Position numbers and translations under genes: made by a program. 64,000 nucleotides of DNA from Sipunculus nudus. Its lineage: Eukaryota > Annelida > Sipuncula > Golfingiida > Sipunculidae. The notes under the pieces are model-generated. The model saw only the letters and a program-made list of their open reading frames with translations. It searched no databases and had not been told where the DNA came from. The stretch is from contig CM049313.1 in assembly GCA_026874595.1 (NCBI GenBank), positions 33,879,159-33,943,158 of the forward strand, written 5' to 3'. Numbering within the stretch: position 1 is the stretch's first letter; every line of letters begins with the position of its first letter. This document shows positions 1 through 12,365 of the stretch, in pieces.

Positions 1-284
1 CATTTGGTATCTCAGCCGGGAGCCATGGTCATTCACTGGCCATAAAGACAGCCTTTGTTCAGAGCACACCTATGATGCAACAATTTAGTTGGAGACCCGT
101 GACACACATTTCCAGGGCCTTGCATTTTCATGTTCATTTTTTTATAATTACATTTTTATATTTACCAAGGTATGTTAAGTCCTTGGTGGAGGTATTCATG
201 AGCGCTTTCTAGATTTCGGCACATTTGATGGTATTTACTGAGGATTGTACGAATGGAGTTTCCATTACACATCGTTAGTGTGTT
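1..284. other. No recognised feature
   Basis: No coding signal, tRNA-like box or repeat family could be recognised here. It directly precedes the LINE remnant and may hold more decayed LINE sequence, but its reading frames do not continue the retrotransposon frame. Confidence 0.4.
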
Positions 285-1048
285 ATCAATAACCAACCAG
301 CACCAGGAAAGCAATGTGAGGAATCCTTCATCATGGTGCATGGATCAAATCTGAAGGTGGTGGACATATTGACATATCTAGGGAGCACATTGCCAAAGAC
401 AGCAAACATAGAGGACGAGGTCAACAGCAGAGTAGCAAAAGCCAGCTTTGCTTATAGTAGACTTTAAACCAAGATCCAGGTCTACAAGACAGTAGTCAAG
501 ACCACTCTGCTGAATGGCTGCGAGACATGGACTGTCTATAGAAGACATGCCAAACAACTGAACAACTTTCACCTGACCTGCCTCGGTCGACTGATCACTA
601 GACAAAGTTCCTGACACTAAGGTCCTAACACTTCTAACCATCAATCAATCCACATCATCTTGCATCGATCCCAGTTTCGATGGGCAGGTCACGTTTGCCA
701 TATGCCAGATACAAAACTCCAATAACAACTTTTGTTTGGAGAACTGATGTCAGATAAAAGAACCATCGGAGGTCAGCTTGGGCGCTACGAGGAGAGTCTA
801 AAAGCATCACTGAAAAAAAAACCTATCCATCAACACAGATATCGAACAGAGTGGCGTGCAGCTGTACACAAAGGTGCAGAAACGCTGAGATAGCACGACT
901 GGCGGTGTCCAGGAAGAAACGTGAGGTTCGAAAGGCGAGGATGGCAACTACCTCAACAGCAACCACCGATCATAAGTGTCCAACATGTGGGAGGTTCTTC
1001 CGTGACCGGATTGGCCTGACAAGTCAATCTCCGGGTACACAAAGCTAG
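285..1048 (+). pseudogene. LINE (non-LTR retrotransposon) ORF2 3' end, decayed
   Basis: Conceptual translation gives the C-terminal part of an animal non-LTR reverse transcriptase. It has QPAPGK, then LKVVDILTYLGSTL and an acidic EDEVNSRVAKASFAY stretch, then TTLLNGCETWTVY, a RWAGHVCHMPD segment, and GGQLGRYEESLKASL. It ends in a Cys-Cys knuckle (CPTCGRFFRDRIGL) just before the stop. These are the post-RT thumb region and terminal zinc-finger-like motif of LINEs common in marine invertebrates. The piece is broken by several stops and frame changes. One extra base near 1024 destroys the final His-rich half of the zinc knuckle and shifts the last residues. The endonuclease and RT palm are absent, as expected for a 5'-truncated copy. 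The clade (jockey/RTE/CR1-like) was not resolved. It is inactive. Confidence 0.8.
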
Positions 1049-2569
1049 ATCAACTACAAAATCTTGATCATCTTGGTCATCTTCGCAAAGCGATGGACGA
1101 ATATTATTATCAATAACAGTTTTTAACCGTATATGTAAGTTTCATAATTATTGGCTGGAAACATGTCTCTGTTGTTTTCGGCATGATTTTTGTCTAAAAA
1201 TTATTTGAATCTTGCGGCATTCCCTGTTGACGCTGCCCACGTTTTTAGCACACTGCTTCAGCGGGATAAAGCAACGTGTGTGTTCTCATCAGAAAACCTA
1301 CGCTGGATCACGTACCAATAATAGTATTATACCCTTTGGCGGGTTTTCCCATTAGCGTAATTAAGATCCACTGACGGCCGTTTTAAACAAACAGACATCC
1401 TCTCACGAGATGATAGCTCTATTTATAAAACATCCAGACACAATGAACAATAAACGGCATGATAAGGGAATATTATCTGCTGAAACTAGGTTTAATTGAT
1501 TGGTTTTCTTTGTAGTATATAGATGTCACACGTGTTAATTTGCTTCAATACTGACACTGGGGTTTTGGTTTCAGTTGTCTAGAGTTAAAAGGATGGCGCC
1601 GGTTAATGAAACATTTGAACAGAGAGTTATTGTTTTGCCCAGAGCTATGTACAACTATCTAATTTTGTCATTGTGTCATTTTTCTGTCGCATAAATGAAG
1701 TTAACCCGGTTCTTCTGTACATTAGTCAGTTAGTTATACATCCTAGGGCAAACATTACTAGATCCAATCGTAGTTCACAACAACCGCAAGTATGCCTGAG
1801 GAATGAAGGTATTTGTACATTTAAGACACATTTACGCAATATCAATAATGTCGATATGCGACCTGTGACATCCGGGTTTTAGTGTGTACTCAAAAAGGCA
1901 GCCTCTTTCGAGAAATATACAGGGTGCTTGATGCGACTCGAAAGTACTGCGAGGACTGCACCGATCCGACAATCTATCTCAAGAGGGAATGTGGTGACGG
2001 GGGCACGTGTTTTGTTGTGTATATATCGATTATGTTTAAACAGAGCGGAATAGCGCTCTTTAGATTACGCCCAATTCCTTCAATTTTAGTGGGATGCATG
2101 GCTACAAATCAGGTTCGTTCTTACATGCATGAAAAGGCTTGGTTTAATGGAAAAGCGAACGTAACGTTCCCTTTTAAACTTTACATCTGTTACTTAAATT
2201 TAATTATACATGTGTATGACAGTGTACCTATATACCTGTAAAATCCTTGTCTATACCAAGCTACAGATATGCTAATCAATAAAAGAACTGCAGATTTGTT
2301 AGTAATATACCCACACATACTTAAACATTTTATATGCCCCTCTTAGACGAGACGTATTTTAGTACACCCAGCATGTGTCCGTAAACTTTTGGTGTCACTG
2401 CAGTTGTATGTATCCTACATACTGTAGTTATAATCACTTGCTTTAATTTTCGCAAACTTCTTCTTTTCAGTGTTTCACAACTGTTCGATTTTCGGGATCC
2501 CATCATACAATAACCTATAGAGTATATACAACATAATTTAATTCATATTCTTTAAAGTTCCAGTCCCAT
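1049..2569. other. Intergenic, one weak start-exon candidate
   Basis: Mostly AT-rich unassigned DNA. One spot stands out: a pyrimidine-rich acceptor ending at 1573 (ttggtttcag) is followed by a strong-context ATG at 1593 (aaaaggATGGCG). This ATG opens 35-40 codons before a stop near 1694. No matching donor site was found, so this is only a hint of a first coding exon. The 119-codon open frame at 1882-2241 has no recognisable domain. Confidence 0.25.
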
Positions 2570-2925
2570 ACTATAAGGATGAACACGGCAACCCCGGAAA
2601 GTGCCGGATCCCTACACGGCGGCTACACGGACCACCCCGGATGTCGCCGGGGTTATGAACTTAACAAAACTGCCGTGTTGGCCTCCCGGAGCCCTAAGGA
2701 CCTTCACGGACGTTCCAGGAACACCAGGGAATGTCGCGGACCATCATAGCGGCAACACGGTTCACACGCCGGATCGTGCCGATGTGATCATGATGCGTGT
2801 TGATCCGGCACCTATATGGTACTGGGGTTAAATTATAGTCTCCCGCCGTCAGTTGGAGAACTACTAAAATGGTCAAAGTGTCTGTCATGCCGCTCGTCCT
2901 TCCCGCCCGGTGATTTACCAAATAT
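2570..2925. repeat. GC-rich CCGG/GCCGG-containing block
   Basis: A sharply GC-richer island in AT-rich surroundings, built of short related phrases such as ACGGCGGCTACACGG, CCCCGGATGTCGCCGG and CACGGTTCACACGCCGG. Both strands are open for about 75 codons only because of this composition. It looks like a decayed GC-rich dispersed repeat rather than a gene; no family name can be given. Confidence 0.4.
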
Positions 2926-3299
2926 CTCTAAAATCCCTACTGATTTGTTTACCAAACACTACAGTTATACTCAGCACATGACTGACATGTGATTTTACCC
3001 TGCACGTGGCGCCACCTCTGTTTAGCGAGTTTCTGCGGTCCAAAATGGTCTTTTCATTTTCCTCCAGATAAGTCACTTAATGAGAACACTTTATCATTAA
3101 AATCATATGCAAGGTATTTTTTGGAGCTAGGGAAATTCAATGAATACTACATAAGAATAGAATTATTTTAAGACTGATATTTCCACAGAATATTGCTGCG
3201 GATTTTACATGTTTTTATATATGTGGCAAAATCTTTAACCTTTTATTTCATGAACCACTTGTCCATTCATTACCAAACATTTAAGACATGTTTAATCAT
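2926..3299. other. AT-rich intergenic, single GTGGCGCCACC palindrome
   Basis: Holds one isolated copy of the palindromic motif (GTGGCGCCACCTC near 3006) that recurs throughout the window, otherwise nothing recognised. Confidence 0.4.
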
Positions 3300-3640
3300 T
3301 TCAGTGCTTTGCAATTCTTCACATCTTGGATTTCAAAAATGCAACCACATAAAACCCAGTTTGCCGCCGATATTTAATTCTCAGATGTGCTAGAATAGTG
3401 AAATTATTTTCCAAACAATCATTTTTAAGGGTCAGTGGATGCAAATTTAAAAAATTCCTATATAAATGTCTCATAGAAAACTGGGTAAAGTTTAGGGGAA
3501 TCGCATTAATGACCCCTACCGTTGATTGCATCGATCGTTTAATTAAAACGTATAGTCTCAGTTTCCGACGCTACTACGGCCACGCAAGCCGTAAAGTGAC
3601 TTGCCATCTTGACCATGTGGGGGGGGGGGGGATGAAGTCT
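3300..3640 (-). repeat. Dispersed repeat R1, copy 1 (inverted)
   Basis: The reverse complement of this stretch aligns by eye with 8590-8960 and 9370-9700. Shared landmarks, in order, are a TGGTCAAGATGGCAAGTCAC end, CGTAGTAGCG, a GATCGATGCAATC segment, GGTAGGGGT, then a long AT-rich middle and AAATCCAAGATG at the far end. There is no coding capacity. It is probably a non-autonomous transposon; boundaries and target duplications were not resolved. A G run interrupts its end at 3619-3630. Confidence 0.6.
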
Positions 3641-4260
3641 GGTATTGAATTAGGTACGTGTTCCAAGAGAAATTAAACCTCTAGGAATCTTTCATCATGA
3701 AATATCGGGAAAAAAATTAATGTTTAATAACGAAAAACGCCTAAATGCGAGTCTCGTGCCATTGATTATCATATTTCTGCAGGCGATAGTTATGTATAAA
3801 TTCTGGTGGCATACTTGTTCAGGATATGTTGCCCACCTTCTCCCCTTTTCTAAGTCATGTATCCGCCCCTATGAATAGCCACATATGCCTACAGCAATAC
3901 TTGCACGATCGTGTCCTCTTCTCTCGCTGGTTTAGACTTTTTCGATACAGACGTGTGCTTTTGAATTGCCTGTCGTGTTTTTTGGTTTCATTTCCGTAAT
4001 CATTCCAACTGCTGCTATTTTAGTGGGTCTTTGTGTTAAATCCATCTATTCCACGACAGCTTCTTAAGAAACACTGCCAGATATGGCAGTCATGTATTGT
4101 CCCCGCTGGCCGAGTCAACCGTAGTTTTGTCGGTTTCCTTGGAACGCAGAGACATGGAAGCCTTTCAAAAGGGGGAGGCAGATTTAGCCTCAGTCCTACA
4201 TATTATTATTAAAGAGGGTGTCGCCCTGACACTTTTGAGCATTTCACATAAAACCCTTTT
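3641..4260. other. No recognised feature
   Basis: Unassigned AT-rich DNA. A short hairpin (CTGCCAGATATGGCAG, about 4074-4089) is the only local structure noted. Confidence 0.3.
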
Positions 4261-4571
4261 ATATGCATATTAGCTCTCACCATTATTTGAAGGTCTTATT
4301 TTGCTCATATCTCTCTAAGATCTTTTCATTTTTATGAGACTAAAACCTATGTTTTTTATAGTAGAGAGTATGATGAGCCGTATTAAAATATCATTTAATG
4401 TATTTTTAATATGCAAATTAGCTGTCGCCACTATTGGAACTTCTAATTTTGCTCATATCTTTCTTAGTATTTCTCTTATCTTAGAGATTGAGGGGTCTAC
4501 ATCTATGTTTCATGGTCAAAGATTATGAACAGTTTCAAATTATCATTTAATAAATTTTTAATATGCAAATT
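4261..4571 (+). repeat. Tandem repeat, period about 150 bp, two units
   Basis: The phrase ATATGCATATTA/ATATGCAAATTA appears near 4261, 4410 and 4560. Between the copies the sequence repeats with divergence: ...TTTTGCTCATATCT...GAGACTAAAACCTATG versus GAGGGGTCTACATCTATG. It is a two-unit degenerate direct repeat. Confidence 0.65.
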
Positions 4572-5215
4572 AATTATAATTAATTAGTTATAATTGTATC
4601 TATTTCAATATTTGTGTTCTTTATGTGCATTTACTATAGACCTTAGCTGCATGAAAACGTGGGTACTCCTTGTAGGAACAGCACACCAAATACTCTCAGA
4701 GATCTTCTGTCAATTGTTTACCGGCTAAACAAAACACTAAGAAGGTCAATTTGTAATGATGTTGGTTGACTGGAGACGACATTAGTAAGAATGTTTCTAC
4801 TTCAGTCACAATTAGCGGTGTTATGAAATTGGTTTGATATCTGCTGGAGAAGGGAAAGCAATATGGATATAACGAAGGTTGTAAATGAATGTCTGTAGTC
4901 ACCTAGTTTCGTACTCACTGTTATTTGTTTAGATTCTGCGGGGATCGTCTTTATTTTTGCTATCCGATCCAAGGTCAAGGCGTATTATTTTCTGCATCAC
5001 TCGTAAACCAAGTGTAGAAGTGCAGTTGCTCTATAATTGCTGCGAAAAGTACATACTGCATGTAACACTAAACGGCAGGTATACATTTACTATGTTAAAC
5101 AATGCTTGGAACAACATGCTGACATAAACATTTGCGCTTACACTATTATCTTGTTGTTGTTTCAAAACTAAAATTTTTCTGTGTGTTCAAATGACATCAA
5201 TTATATATATTTCCA
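4572..5215. other. No recognised feature
   Basis: AT-rich sequence with no repeat, splice or coding signal that could be supported. Confidence 0.3.
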
Positions 5216-5221
5216 TTGGAA

Positions 5222-5320
5222 GCCAGTCCCGTTGGTCCAGTAGTTAGTATGTTTGATGCAATGAGAGGTATGCGTTCGAAAGCCCATGGCGGACTTTCAC
5301 CCGAGTCTCAAAATAAAAGG
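5222..5320 (+). repeat. tRNA-derived SINE-like sequence
   Basis: Contains an A-box-like stretch (GGTCCAGTAGTTAGTATG) and, 30-35 bases on, a B-box-like GCGTTCGAAAGCC. The spacing is that of an internal RNA polymerase III promoter. The arms do not fold as a full cloverleaf, so a tRNA-derived SINE head is the better call than a tRNA gene. Confidence 0.5.
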
Positions 5321-6690
5321 GAAGATTATCGGATAACCTTGCTCTCCGATAATTACGTACGCTTACCCATCCAAGAGCAAACCGTTGCGCAGCAGTGTCA
5401 AGTCCATGCATCAGATTAAAAAAGTCATATCAGTGTGCACCCAGGCACAGACTTGCTCTAGCTGAGGCCGCCCACCGTCACACAGACACAGAAGAGCTAC
5501 GTCAGTACCTCTCAGATGCAAACTAGAGCTGCCCCAGCGCTTAGGAGCCTAGCTTGGCAAAGACTCTGACCGGAACGCAGCTCAGAGATCATGGCTTCAG
5601 AGGGTCTTCTACAATGGGATGGCCAAGCACTTGAACAAACTTAGCCAGTTTTAATAACAAGAGTCACAAGATTCCTCCTCTGGATGGGGGGGGGGGGGGG
5701 GGGGGCATGTTCAGAAGGTTTCAGGAAGTGTCGATCTCAAGCTTGTTTCCCTCCGGGGTACAGAGATCTCACTTATGTAAAGAAGATGTGAATTTTTCTC
5801 TTGGGCATTCCCGTTCTCTTGTGAGGCGGCCTCGGGTTCAGACTGTCCTCTCTGTTTACACTCTAACAGGGGCAGCTTCCGATAGAGATACGATTACCCC
5901 CACAAAAAGACGCAAGGGGGCACATCTATATTGCACTGATTCTAAAGGAGACACAATTTGTCAAAAAGGCTATTTCTTCGAGGGTCCGTTCTTTTAGTGC
6001 CCCTCAGTGGACAACTTGAGAAGGAACCCCTCGACTTAACCTCTTCAATTTATTCAATCTTAGAAGTAGATCTTCCCCGATGTGTTATGTCACACAGTCA
6101 AACACTGGCTCATGTAGCAGGTACGATGGGTCAATCCCTCAGGAGCAGCTTGTCACCTCACGGTGGCAACAAAAGAGGCTCAACCTTGGAATAGAGAAAA
6201 ATATTTTTATCTATTTTTTTCTAAAACCTTCGAGGTCAGTCCTATAAAGGGTCTCCCGAGATCCACGCCTAGGGCCCTTCCAATTTCGAGTGGGTGTACA
6301 TCTTCTAATTCAATCCTTTAATTTCACCATGGGGCTGAAATGTTGGAGCGATCATCAAATTAGCTAAATCGCTTTCTCTTAGTATGAGACACTCAGGCCT
6401 AGACAATAGAGCAACAGCAGCCGCTTTTTACTTTTAATTTACTTTGGAGTCCCTGGATCAGATAACATATTCGTGCATAAATAACACAACTTCAGTGCAT
6501 AAAAAATGGCTTCAGGTCTGACATCTACGTGACCGCTACTACCATACAGGCAATTCTGCTGCCTTAAAGTCAGACCATGAGACATATGAGCTTCCCCCTC
6601 ATCATCAGTCTCAGGACGAGGTAAAAGCCTAATTAATTTCCTCAAAATTGTTCTCCCTAACTCCTTTGTAAGATGTTACGGGGTGACATA
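5321..6690. other. Decayed repeat region with coding-like scraps
   Basis: Contains a 20-base G run (about 5686-5705) and several open stretches on both strands (5707-5997 and 5958-6194 plus; 6439-6645 minus) with more balanced composition than the surroundings. They have no recognised domain and are interrupted by frame changes, as in an old retroelement. The identity is not established; a tyrosine-recombinase or other retroelement ORF is only a guess. Confidence 0.3.
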
Positions 6691-6711
6691 AAGGGGAACC
6701 GAACTGTCTCG

Positions 6712-6846
6712 CTAGTGAGGCTAGCTTTTCTAGCGAAGCTGTTGGTACGCCGGACTTGAGCGCCACGGACAAGGGTTCGAATCCCGGATCGGCCCAGAAT
6801 ATTCCCCTGAGCAATTTGTCTTCGTAATAAAAAAAACTAAAAAAGA
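6712..6846 (+). repeat. tRNA-derived SINE with A-rich tail
   Basis: The A-box TAGCGAAGCTGTTGGTACG and a near-perfect B-box GGTTCGAATCCC (about 6773-6784) are spaced as in a tRNA gene. They are followed by ATCGGCCCAGA and an A-rich tail at 6827-6846. The acceptor arms do not pair fully, so this is a SINE rather than a functional tRNA. Confidence 0.65.
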
Positions 6847-8580
6847 ATGGTTAGGTGGCGCATGGTAGGCATCGCTGCCAATTCTTGTTAAAGAGATCTG
6901 TCATCTCAAAACCATACAGCATCAGTTTTGGCAGCAAAGTTAAATGTGACTCTCCAAATTTCTGATCTTGAACGGACAAATTAATGACAGGAGTTGACCC
7001 TGTCCTTTATTCTGTCAGATTCTTGGAGTCTAAAAGCCTGTATATATATACTCACGGGTTCTGACTCAAAACCCACAATTTTAACTCACCAGTGTGCTTT
7101 AGCGAGGGGTATTATTTAACTTATTCCTGAAATTGGATGCTTTAACTCCATGAATACATAATCCTGAATATAAAACTATAGAATATATGTACGTATACTC
7201 CCTGTCACCTCTTCTGAATTCTGCATAAAACATAAAAATTGCCTTCTTCAGTATTTTCTCATAGAAACATTTTTACATACAGAATTAAAACAATGTGAAG
7301 TTACAATCAAATATAATATCATAATCATATTAACTGGTATTGGTGTATTATGGAATATTTCACCGATGGGATTAGCATGACATTATATTTTTCTCAAAAT
7401 GTGAATATATTGCATATATGAGGAAATTAACATGTACGTTTGGTCACGATGCCATAATGATATTATCGAAACATATTCTGGTATACTGCTGTATATTAAG
7501 ATGAACTGTTTTCAGAGTCTGAAAACATATCCAATACACTGCTATTAAATATTTTTTGTTTACTTTGTGCTAAGACGGAAGTGCTGTCAGAAAGAAGCAT
7601 GGGTTCTACAAAATCTGCATTTGTCCCACATACTAAAATGACTGCCTGTCTCTCCAAGGTTGTTCATGCAGATATGATTTGGTTGGTCCACATTTTTTTC
7701 TACATTTAGATATTTTGGTCTGTGACTTACTTTGCCCATTACACACTTATATACAAAATTTATCTGTCCAGCCATTGCTGATAGAAGCTGCTAGTTTTAA
7801 CAGACGTAGATTTATGACATAAGATGGGCGACAGACGACAGAATGACGCAGCACCATGCCTTAAGAGCACAGGCAAGCTAAAAAGTGTGTGCTTCATCTC
7901 GATATATATCCTTGTTAGCAAGTATCCGGGTATCCCGGTGTAGTCAGACCAAAGAATGCTGGTGTCAGGGGTATAACAAAAGACTTGGGACGACTGCAGC
8001 GTATAACCTCTGCATAAGGAGTGAAATGTCCATATTTAAAAAAAAGGGAATTATGTTATATGCTCTTACATATTCATGCGCACTCCTGAGACAGCCCTGA
8101 AGCGTAAACTTTAAGTCCTTTGTTCATGCAGTATTTTAAATGGACTGGCATTTTCAACTAGATTTATCCACGCATATTCATATTTTGTAAAGCAGGTTAC
8201 ATGGTCATTTAGTTGGAAAGCTGCAATAAATTTTTGGCACAGGCATTGTGTATACCATCAGAGCCCAATTATATCTCCTAAGTTTTCAATATTATGGGGA
8301 ATATTTCTGGAGTCGATATATCATAAAGGATTCTCTGCAGGTTTGCCCTTGAAGTTTACTATTTAATTTCAAGTTTCCTTTATTAAATAGAATTCTTCTT
8401 GCTCTATCCCGAAGCTTAAGCTTTCACCCTGGATATGTCATATTTTACAGAGTAACCCCCCCCCCAACCATCCCCGAATAAAAAAAAAAACTAACCGAGG
8501 TTGGGTCTTCCTGAGAGAATTTCAAATTCATGTAAGGTTCCTATAATTTTAATTTTCTTTGAAAACCTGAATTATGGTTA
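6847..8580. other. AT-rich intergenic DNA
   Basis: No gene or named repeat was recognised. Short pure runs occur (C9 near 8457 followed by A10 near 8481). The small open frames are consistent with chance. Confidence 0.35.
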
Positions 8581-8589
8581 GTCCTGGAC

Positions 8590-8960
8590 AGACTTCATCT
8601 TCTCGCACCTGGTCAACATGGCAAGTCACTACACGCAAGCGTGCTATAGGTTTACGTGTCCGTAGTAAACTGAGATCTTATGCCCGAAGTAGATCCGCTT
8701 AATTAAGCGATAAATGCAATCAGCGGTAGGGGTAAACTTAAAAAAAAAAACTTTATATAAAAAAATTAACAGAACGATTCTCCCAAACATAACCAAGAAT
8801 GTTAATTTTTTAAGAGAAATTAATTTACGAATTTTATAAAATCGCATCCATTGACCCTGTAAATGAGTGTTGAGAAAATAATTCCACGATTCTATCACAT
8901 CTAAGGGGGTAAATTGTCGGCGACGATTTGGCTGCCATGAGATCATTTTGGTTCCATAAA
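8590..8960 (+). repeat. Dispersed repeat R1, copy 2
   Basis: Starts with CACCTGGTCAACATGGCAAG and runs through CGTAGTAAACTGAGATC, GCAATCAGCGGTAGGGGT and an AT-rich middle to TTTGGCTGCCATGAG. It is the same order of landmarks as copies 1 and 3, in opposite orientation to copy 1. Confidence 0.6.
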
Positions 8961-9369
8961 ATGATACCAGAAATGGTAATTTGAAATCTAATCATGTTTC
9001 TAGCATATTTTTGTGCTGAAATATTGGTAAATTAGGTTTCGTGTGGTGACCATTTTGAAATCCAAGATGGGTGCGATACATGCCAAATGCCAGGATGGAA
9101 ACAGCTTTTTCCCTTTTTTCTCATGATTTAAAGTGATAAATTATACTTTTTTTCAAAATATTCTACTCAAAAGGAATAGCAAATGTTACATTATCGGGAT
9201 TTGCCTCCTGACTTTGCAGAAATACAGAAATAAACGGCAAGAGACTCACATTTTGGCGAATTTCTCATTATAAAGCATGAACTCTTTTTCCGATTTTCAT
9301 GATGTAAGATCCCTAGAGTTTTCTTTTTTATCTTGGAACAGCTTTATTCAGGGTAAGAACCAGACTTCC
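8961..9369. other. R1-like flank
   Basis: Contains a further AAATCCAAGATGGGTGCG phrase (near 9058), similar to the far end of R1. The repeat may therefore be longer than marked, or a partial unit may follow copy 2. Confidence 0.35.
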
Positions 9370-9860
9370 GCCTTCAACGCCTGATCAAGATGATAAGTCA
9401 CCACACGCTAGTGTGCTATTGGCTTGCGTGCATGGCTGTAGTAGCGTTAGAAACTGAAATCTTACGAAGGGAGTAGGTCCGCTGTATTAACACGATCGAT
9501 GCGATCGGCGGTAGAGGTAAACTTTAAAAAGCGTTTCCAATAAACTTAACCAAGAATTTGAGCTTTTTAAGGGAAATTAATGTAGGAATTTCATGAAATG
9601 AGTTTAAAAAAATATTCCAGGATTCTAGCAGGTCTGAAAATTGAAACATTGGCGGTAAATGGGCTTTGTGTAGCGGCCATTTTAAAATCCAAGATGACTG
9701 CCATCGGATTATATATTTTATCAAATTTAAAACGTTTGACCCCAAAAATGGTAATTTGGAATCTTATTTTATGGTTCTAGCATCTGGGCTCATGTTATGA
9801 GCTGATATATTACAAAATTTAGTTTCGTATGGCGGCCATATTGAAATACAAGAGGGCTGC
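9370..9860 (+). repeat. Dispersed repeat R1, copy 3
   Basis: CTGATCAAGATGATAAGTCAC opens it. GTAGTAGCGTTAGAAACTGA, GATCGATGCGATCGGCGGTA and then TAAAATCCAAGATGACTGCC follow. It lies about 780 bp after copy 2 in the same orientation, so copies 2 and 3 could be a tandem duplication of a longer unit. Confidence 0.6.
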
Positions 9861-10129
9861 CATACAGACTGAATACGAGGATGAAAACAACTTTTTTCTT
9901 TTTCTCCGTGTCTAAATCACTAAATATCAGTTTAACGGCATACTGCCACCTGTCTGTACAGGCCTAATGGGAACCAGTGCAATGGGATAAACATCAGATA
10001 TGATCCTTCCCTGATGACATAAATGACCATTATTTGAAAAAGTACTTGATTACTTTTCGAGTACGTATGTGACATACACTTGCACAAAGCAAGTACTACA
10101 ACATTTGAACCCAGGTTAAGCACCAATTA

Positions 10130-10925
10130 CACAAACATCAAACCTGAGGCACTCGCATGGATGTACACTACACAAAAATAATAAGGCCATCGAAGGACAT
10201 ATTGAATATTAGTAGATACGTCAAACCACTCTTGCATTATTAGCACAGATGCATGTACCAGTAATCCAAAAGCAAATGTAGGTGGCGCCACAAGTCTTGT
10301 ATTCGACAAAGCCATCCAAGATGTAAGGACATGCAACATTTCAGCCAGATACGTCAAATCTCTCCTGAATAACTGCCATGGATGTACACTACACAAAATG
10401 TTTAGAGGTGGCGCCCTCAGTCTTGCGTGTGAGAAAGCCATAGTTAATATATGGCTTGTAAATGATTAAGGCAGAAACGTCAAACTAGTTTGAGCGATGT
10501 GCAAAGATGCTTGCAGTCCAAACATTGAAGATGGCGCCACCGGTCTTGTATACGACATCATTATCTAAGATGTATGGACATGCACATTTCCAGGCTGGTA
10601 TGTCAAATTGTTTCTGAGATATATGCAGGGACATACACTATGAAAAAAAAATCATTTTAGGTTGCACCATCAGTCTTGTATACAAGAAAGCCATCGAAGA
10701 TGCATGGACATGCAAAATTTCAGGCCGATACATCAACATATTCTTGAGTTATGTGTATAGATGAATGCAACCCAAAACTAACCGAAATATATGGACATGT
10801 AAAATTCGCTCCTGAGAAATATGTAGAGATGTAACTTACACAAAAATTATTGTTGGTGGTGCCCCAGTTCTGTGTACAAGAACGCTTTCCAAGAAGCATA
10901 AACAAGCAAACATTTAGGTAAATAC
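10130..10925 (+). repeat. Degenerate tandem repeat, period about 125 bp
   Basis: Five or six units, each containing a GGTGGCGCCA-type core (10281, 10407, 10530, 10660, and a longer step to 10855). The core is followed by AGTCTTGTATACGA, an AAGCCATC phrase, GGACATGCA, a GATACGTCAAA phrase and GGATGTACACTACAC. Spacings of the core are about 126, 123, 130 and 195 bases. There is no coding capacity; it is a HINE-like or satellite-like internal array. Confidence 0.75.
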
Positions 10926-11560
10926 ATCACTATACTGAACTGAACATGGAAATGCAATACCTACAGCAGCAGCTAAATGACAGTACAAGTCCTCCTTTTA
11001 ATTCTGGCATTGAGCGACAACCATTATGCATCTTGTCAGTTGGTAGGAGCCTAGTTCAGCTGATCAGGGCAGTTGCCCCAAAGTCAAGCCTACCTAATGT
11101 AGCAGGTGTGGCTACGCCACTGGCTCAACTCTTGGCCTGTTGCCAAATCTGGAAGTGTTGGCAGTCTGACGAAACTACTTACAGATACAAGTTGCCCGTT
11201 GAAAGCAAAATCGGAATACAGATATATTTTATTCATTTATTTATCTAACAGATAAGAATGATAAACCAATTATTTATATTGCCTGTACAGCTCTGCTTAT
11301 ATACCACAGAGCTCACAATGTGTTACAACAAACAATTACGAACTTTGTATACCAAAACATCTCACATTCCTTTCATGGTTAAAGGTCCAATAATTCACCC
11401 AATCATTTGAATAAATGCTACCTAAGAATCATTGTTGTATTAATGTTAGAGAATTTGAAACAGCAGTTTTGCAGGAGAAAACTACTGAAGCCCTCAGTTT
11501 GATATAGATTTACTTGGTCACATGACCAACTTCAGCTGCCTATGAATACCAAAATCAATG
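10926..11560. other. Intergenic
   Basis: A moderately GC-balanced open stretch (10946-11248) follows the array. It has no recognisable domain; nothing else could be supported. Confidence 0.3.
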
Positions 11561-11574
11561 AATCTTTTTTTATA

Positions 11575-12125
11575 GAGTAGAGAAAACCTCTCCCCGGAAT
11601 CATTTCGAGAAATATTAGACAATTCGGCTTGACAGTATCCTCAGAAAAGAGTTTTAAAGTGGTCAATAAAGGCTAAATTTACTAGCTTTTCCTCCATTAA
11701 AAACAGGTCAATGCAGGTGGCGCCACAGAAACCTAAATTCAAATATGTCATGTGACCAACATTTGTTTAAAACTTGATGATGCTAGCTCCTGCTGTTTCT
11801 GAGATTATTATGTTAGTATGCTTACCTGGCTAAATGACTAAGTTCAAATTCCTTTGACTTGGCCAAAAGTAACCGAACCCAAACCATTTGAACAAACTTT
11901 AGATTTCTTATCTCTGGAATCATTTATGTGAAATATTAATAAGTCTAGCTGAATGATTTCAAAGAAGAAGATTTTCAAAGTTTTACTAGCTTTTCTCATG
12001 TAAAAATTAAGTCGATGTTGGTGGCGCGAAACAAAGCTCAATCCCACAACACTTGACAATCGACTGAGTTTTGCATAATATTCGGAGAGGTTAGCTCCTG
12101 AGATATTTTGGGTTAATGTACAGAT
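11575..12125 (+). repeat. Two-unit direct repeat, period about 315 bp
   Basis: Unit 1 has CCGGAATCATTT, GAAATATTAGACAA, TTTACTAGCTTTTCC and GCAGGTGGCGCCACAGAAAC. Unit 2 repeats the series as CTGGAATCATTT, GAAATATTAATAAG, TTTTACTAGCTTTTC and TTGGTGGCGCGAAACAAAG. It probably belongs to the same broad repeat class as 10130-10925. Confidence 0.6.
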
Positions 12126-12365
12126 GACCGATGACCTTGTACAAATAAAATCACAAAAATATTGAAGCAGATTCTCGGCAGAACCTTAATCTTTCCTGGA
12201 TCTCAGTCTCGACTGACTCAACCTAACATGCAATTTTACATGTTTTACATGTGTTAATACATATATATACATATATACATACATACATATTCATATATAG
12301 AAGGTATGCCTGACCTCCCCCACCCCCACCCCTTTCGAAAAAACTTGATAACACAGCTGTAATAC

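Noticed and set aside
6712-6846. Functional tRNA gene (also considered at 5222, 17515, 38285 and 47366)
   Set aside because: Box A and B are present, but acceptor and anticodon arms do not pair; SINE-derived sequence fits better.
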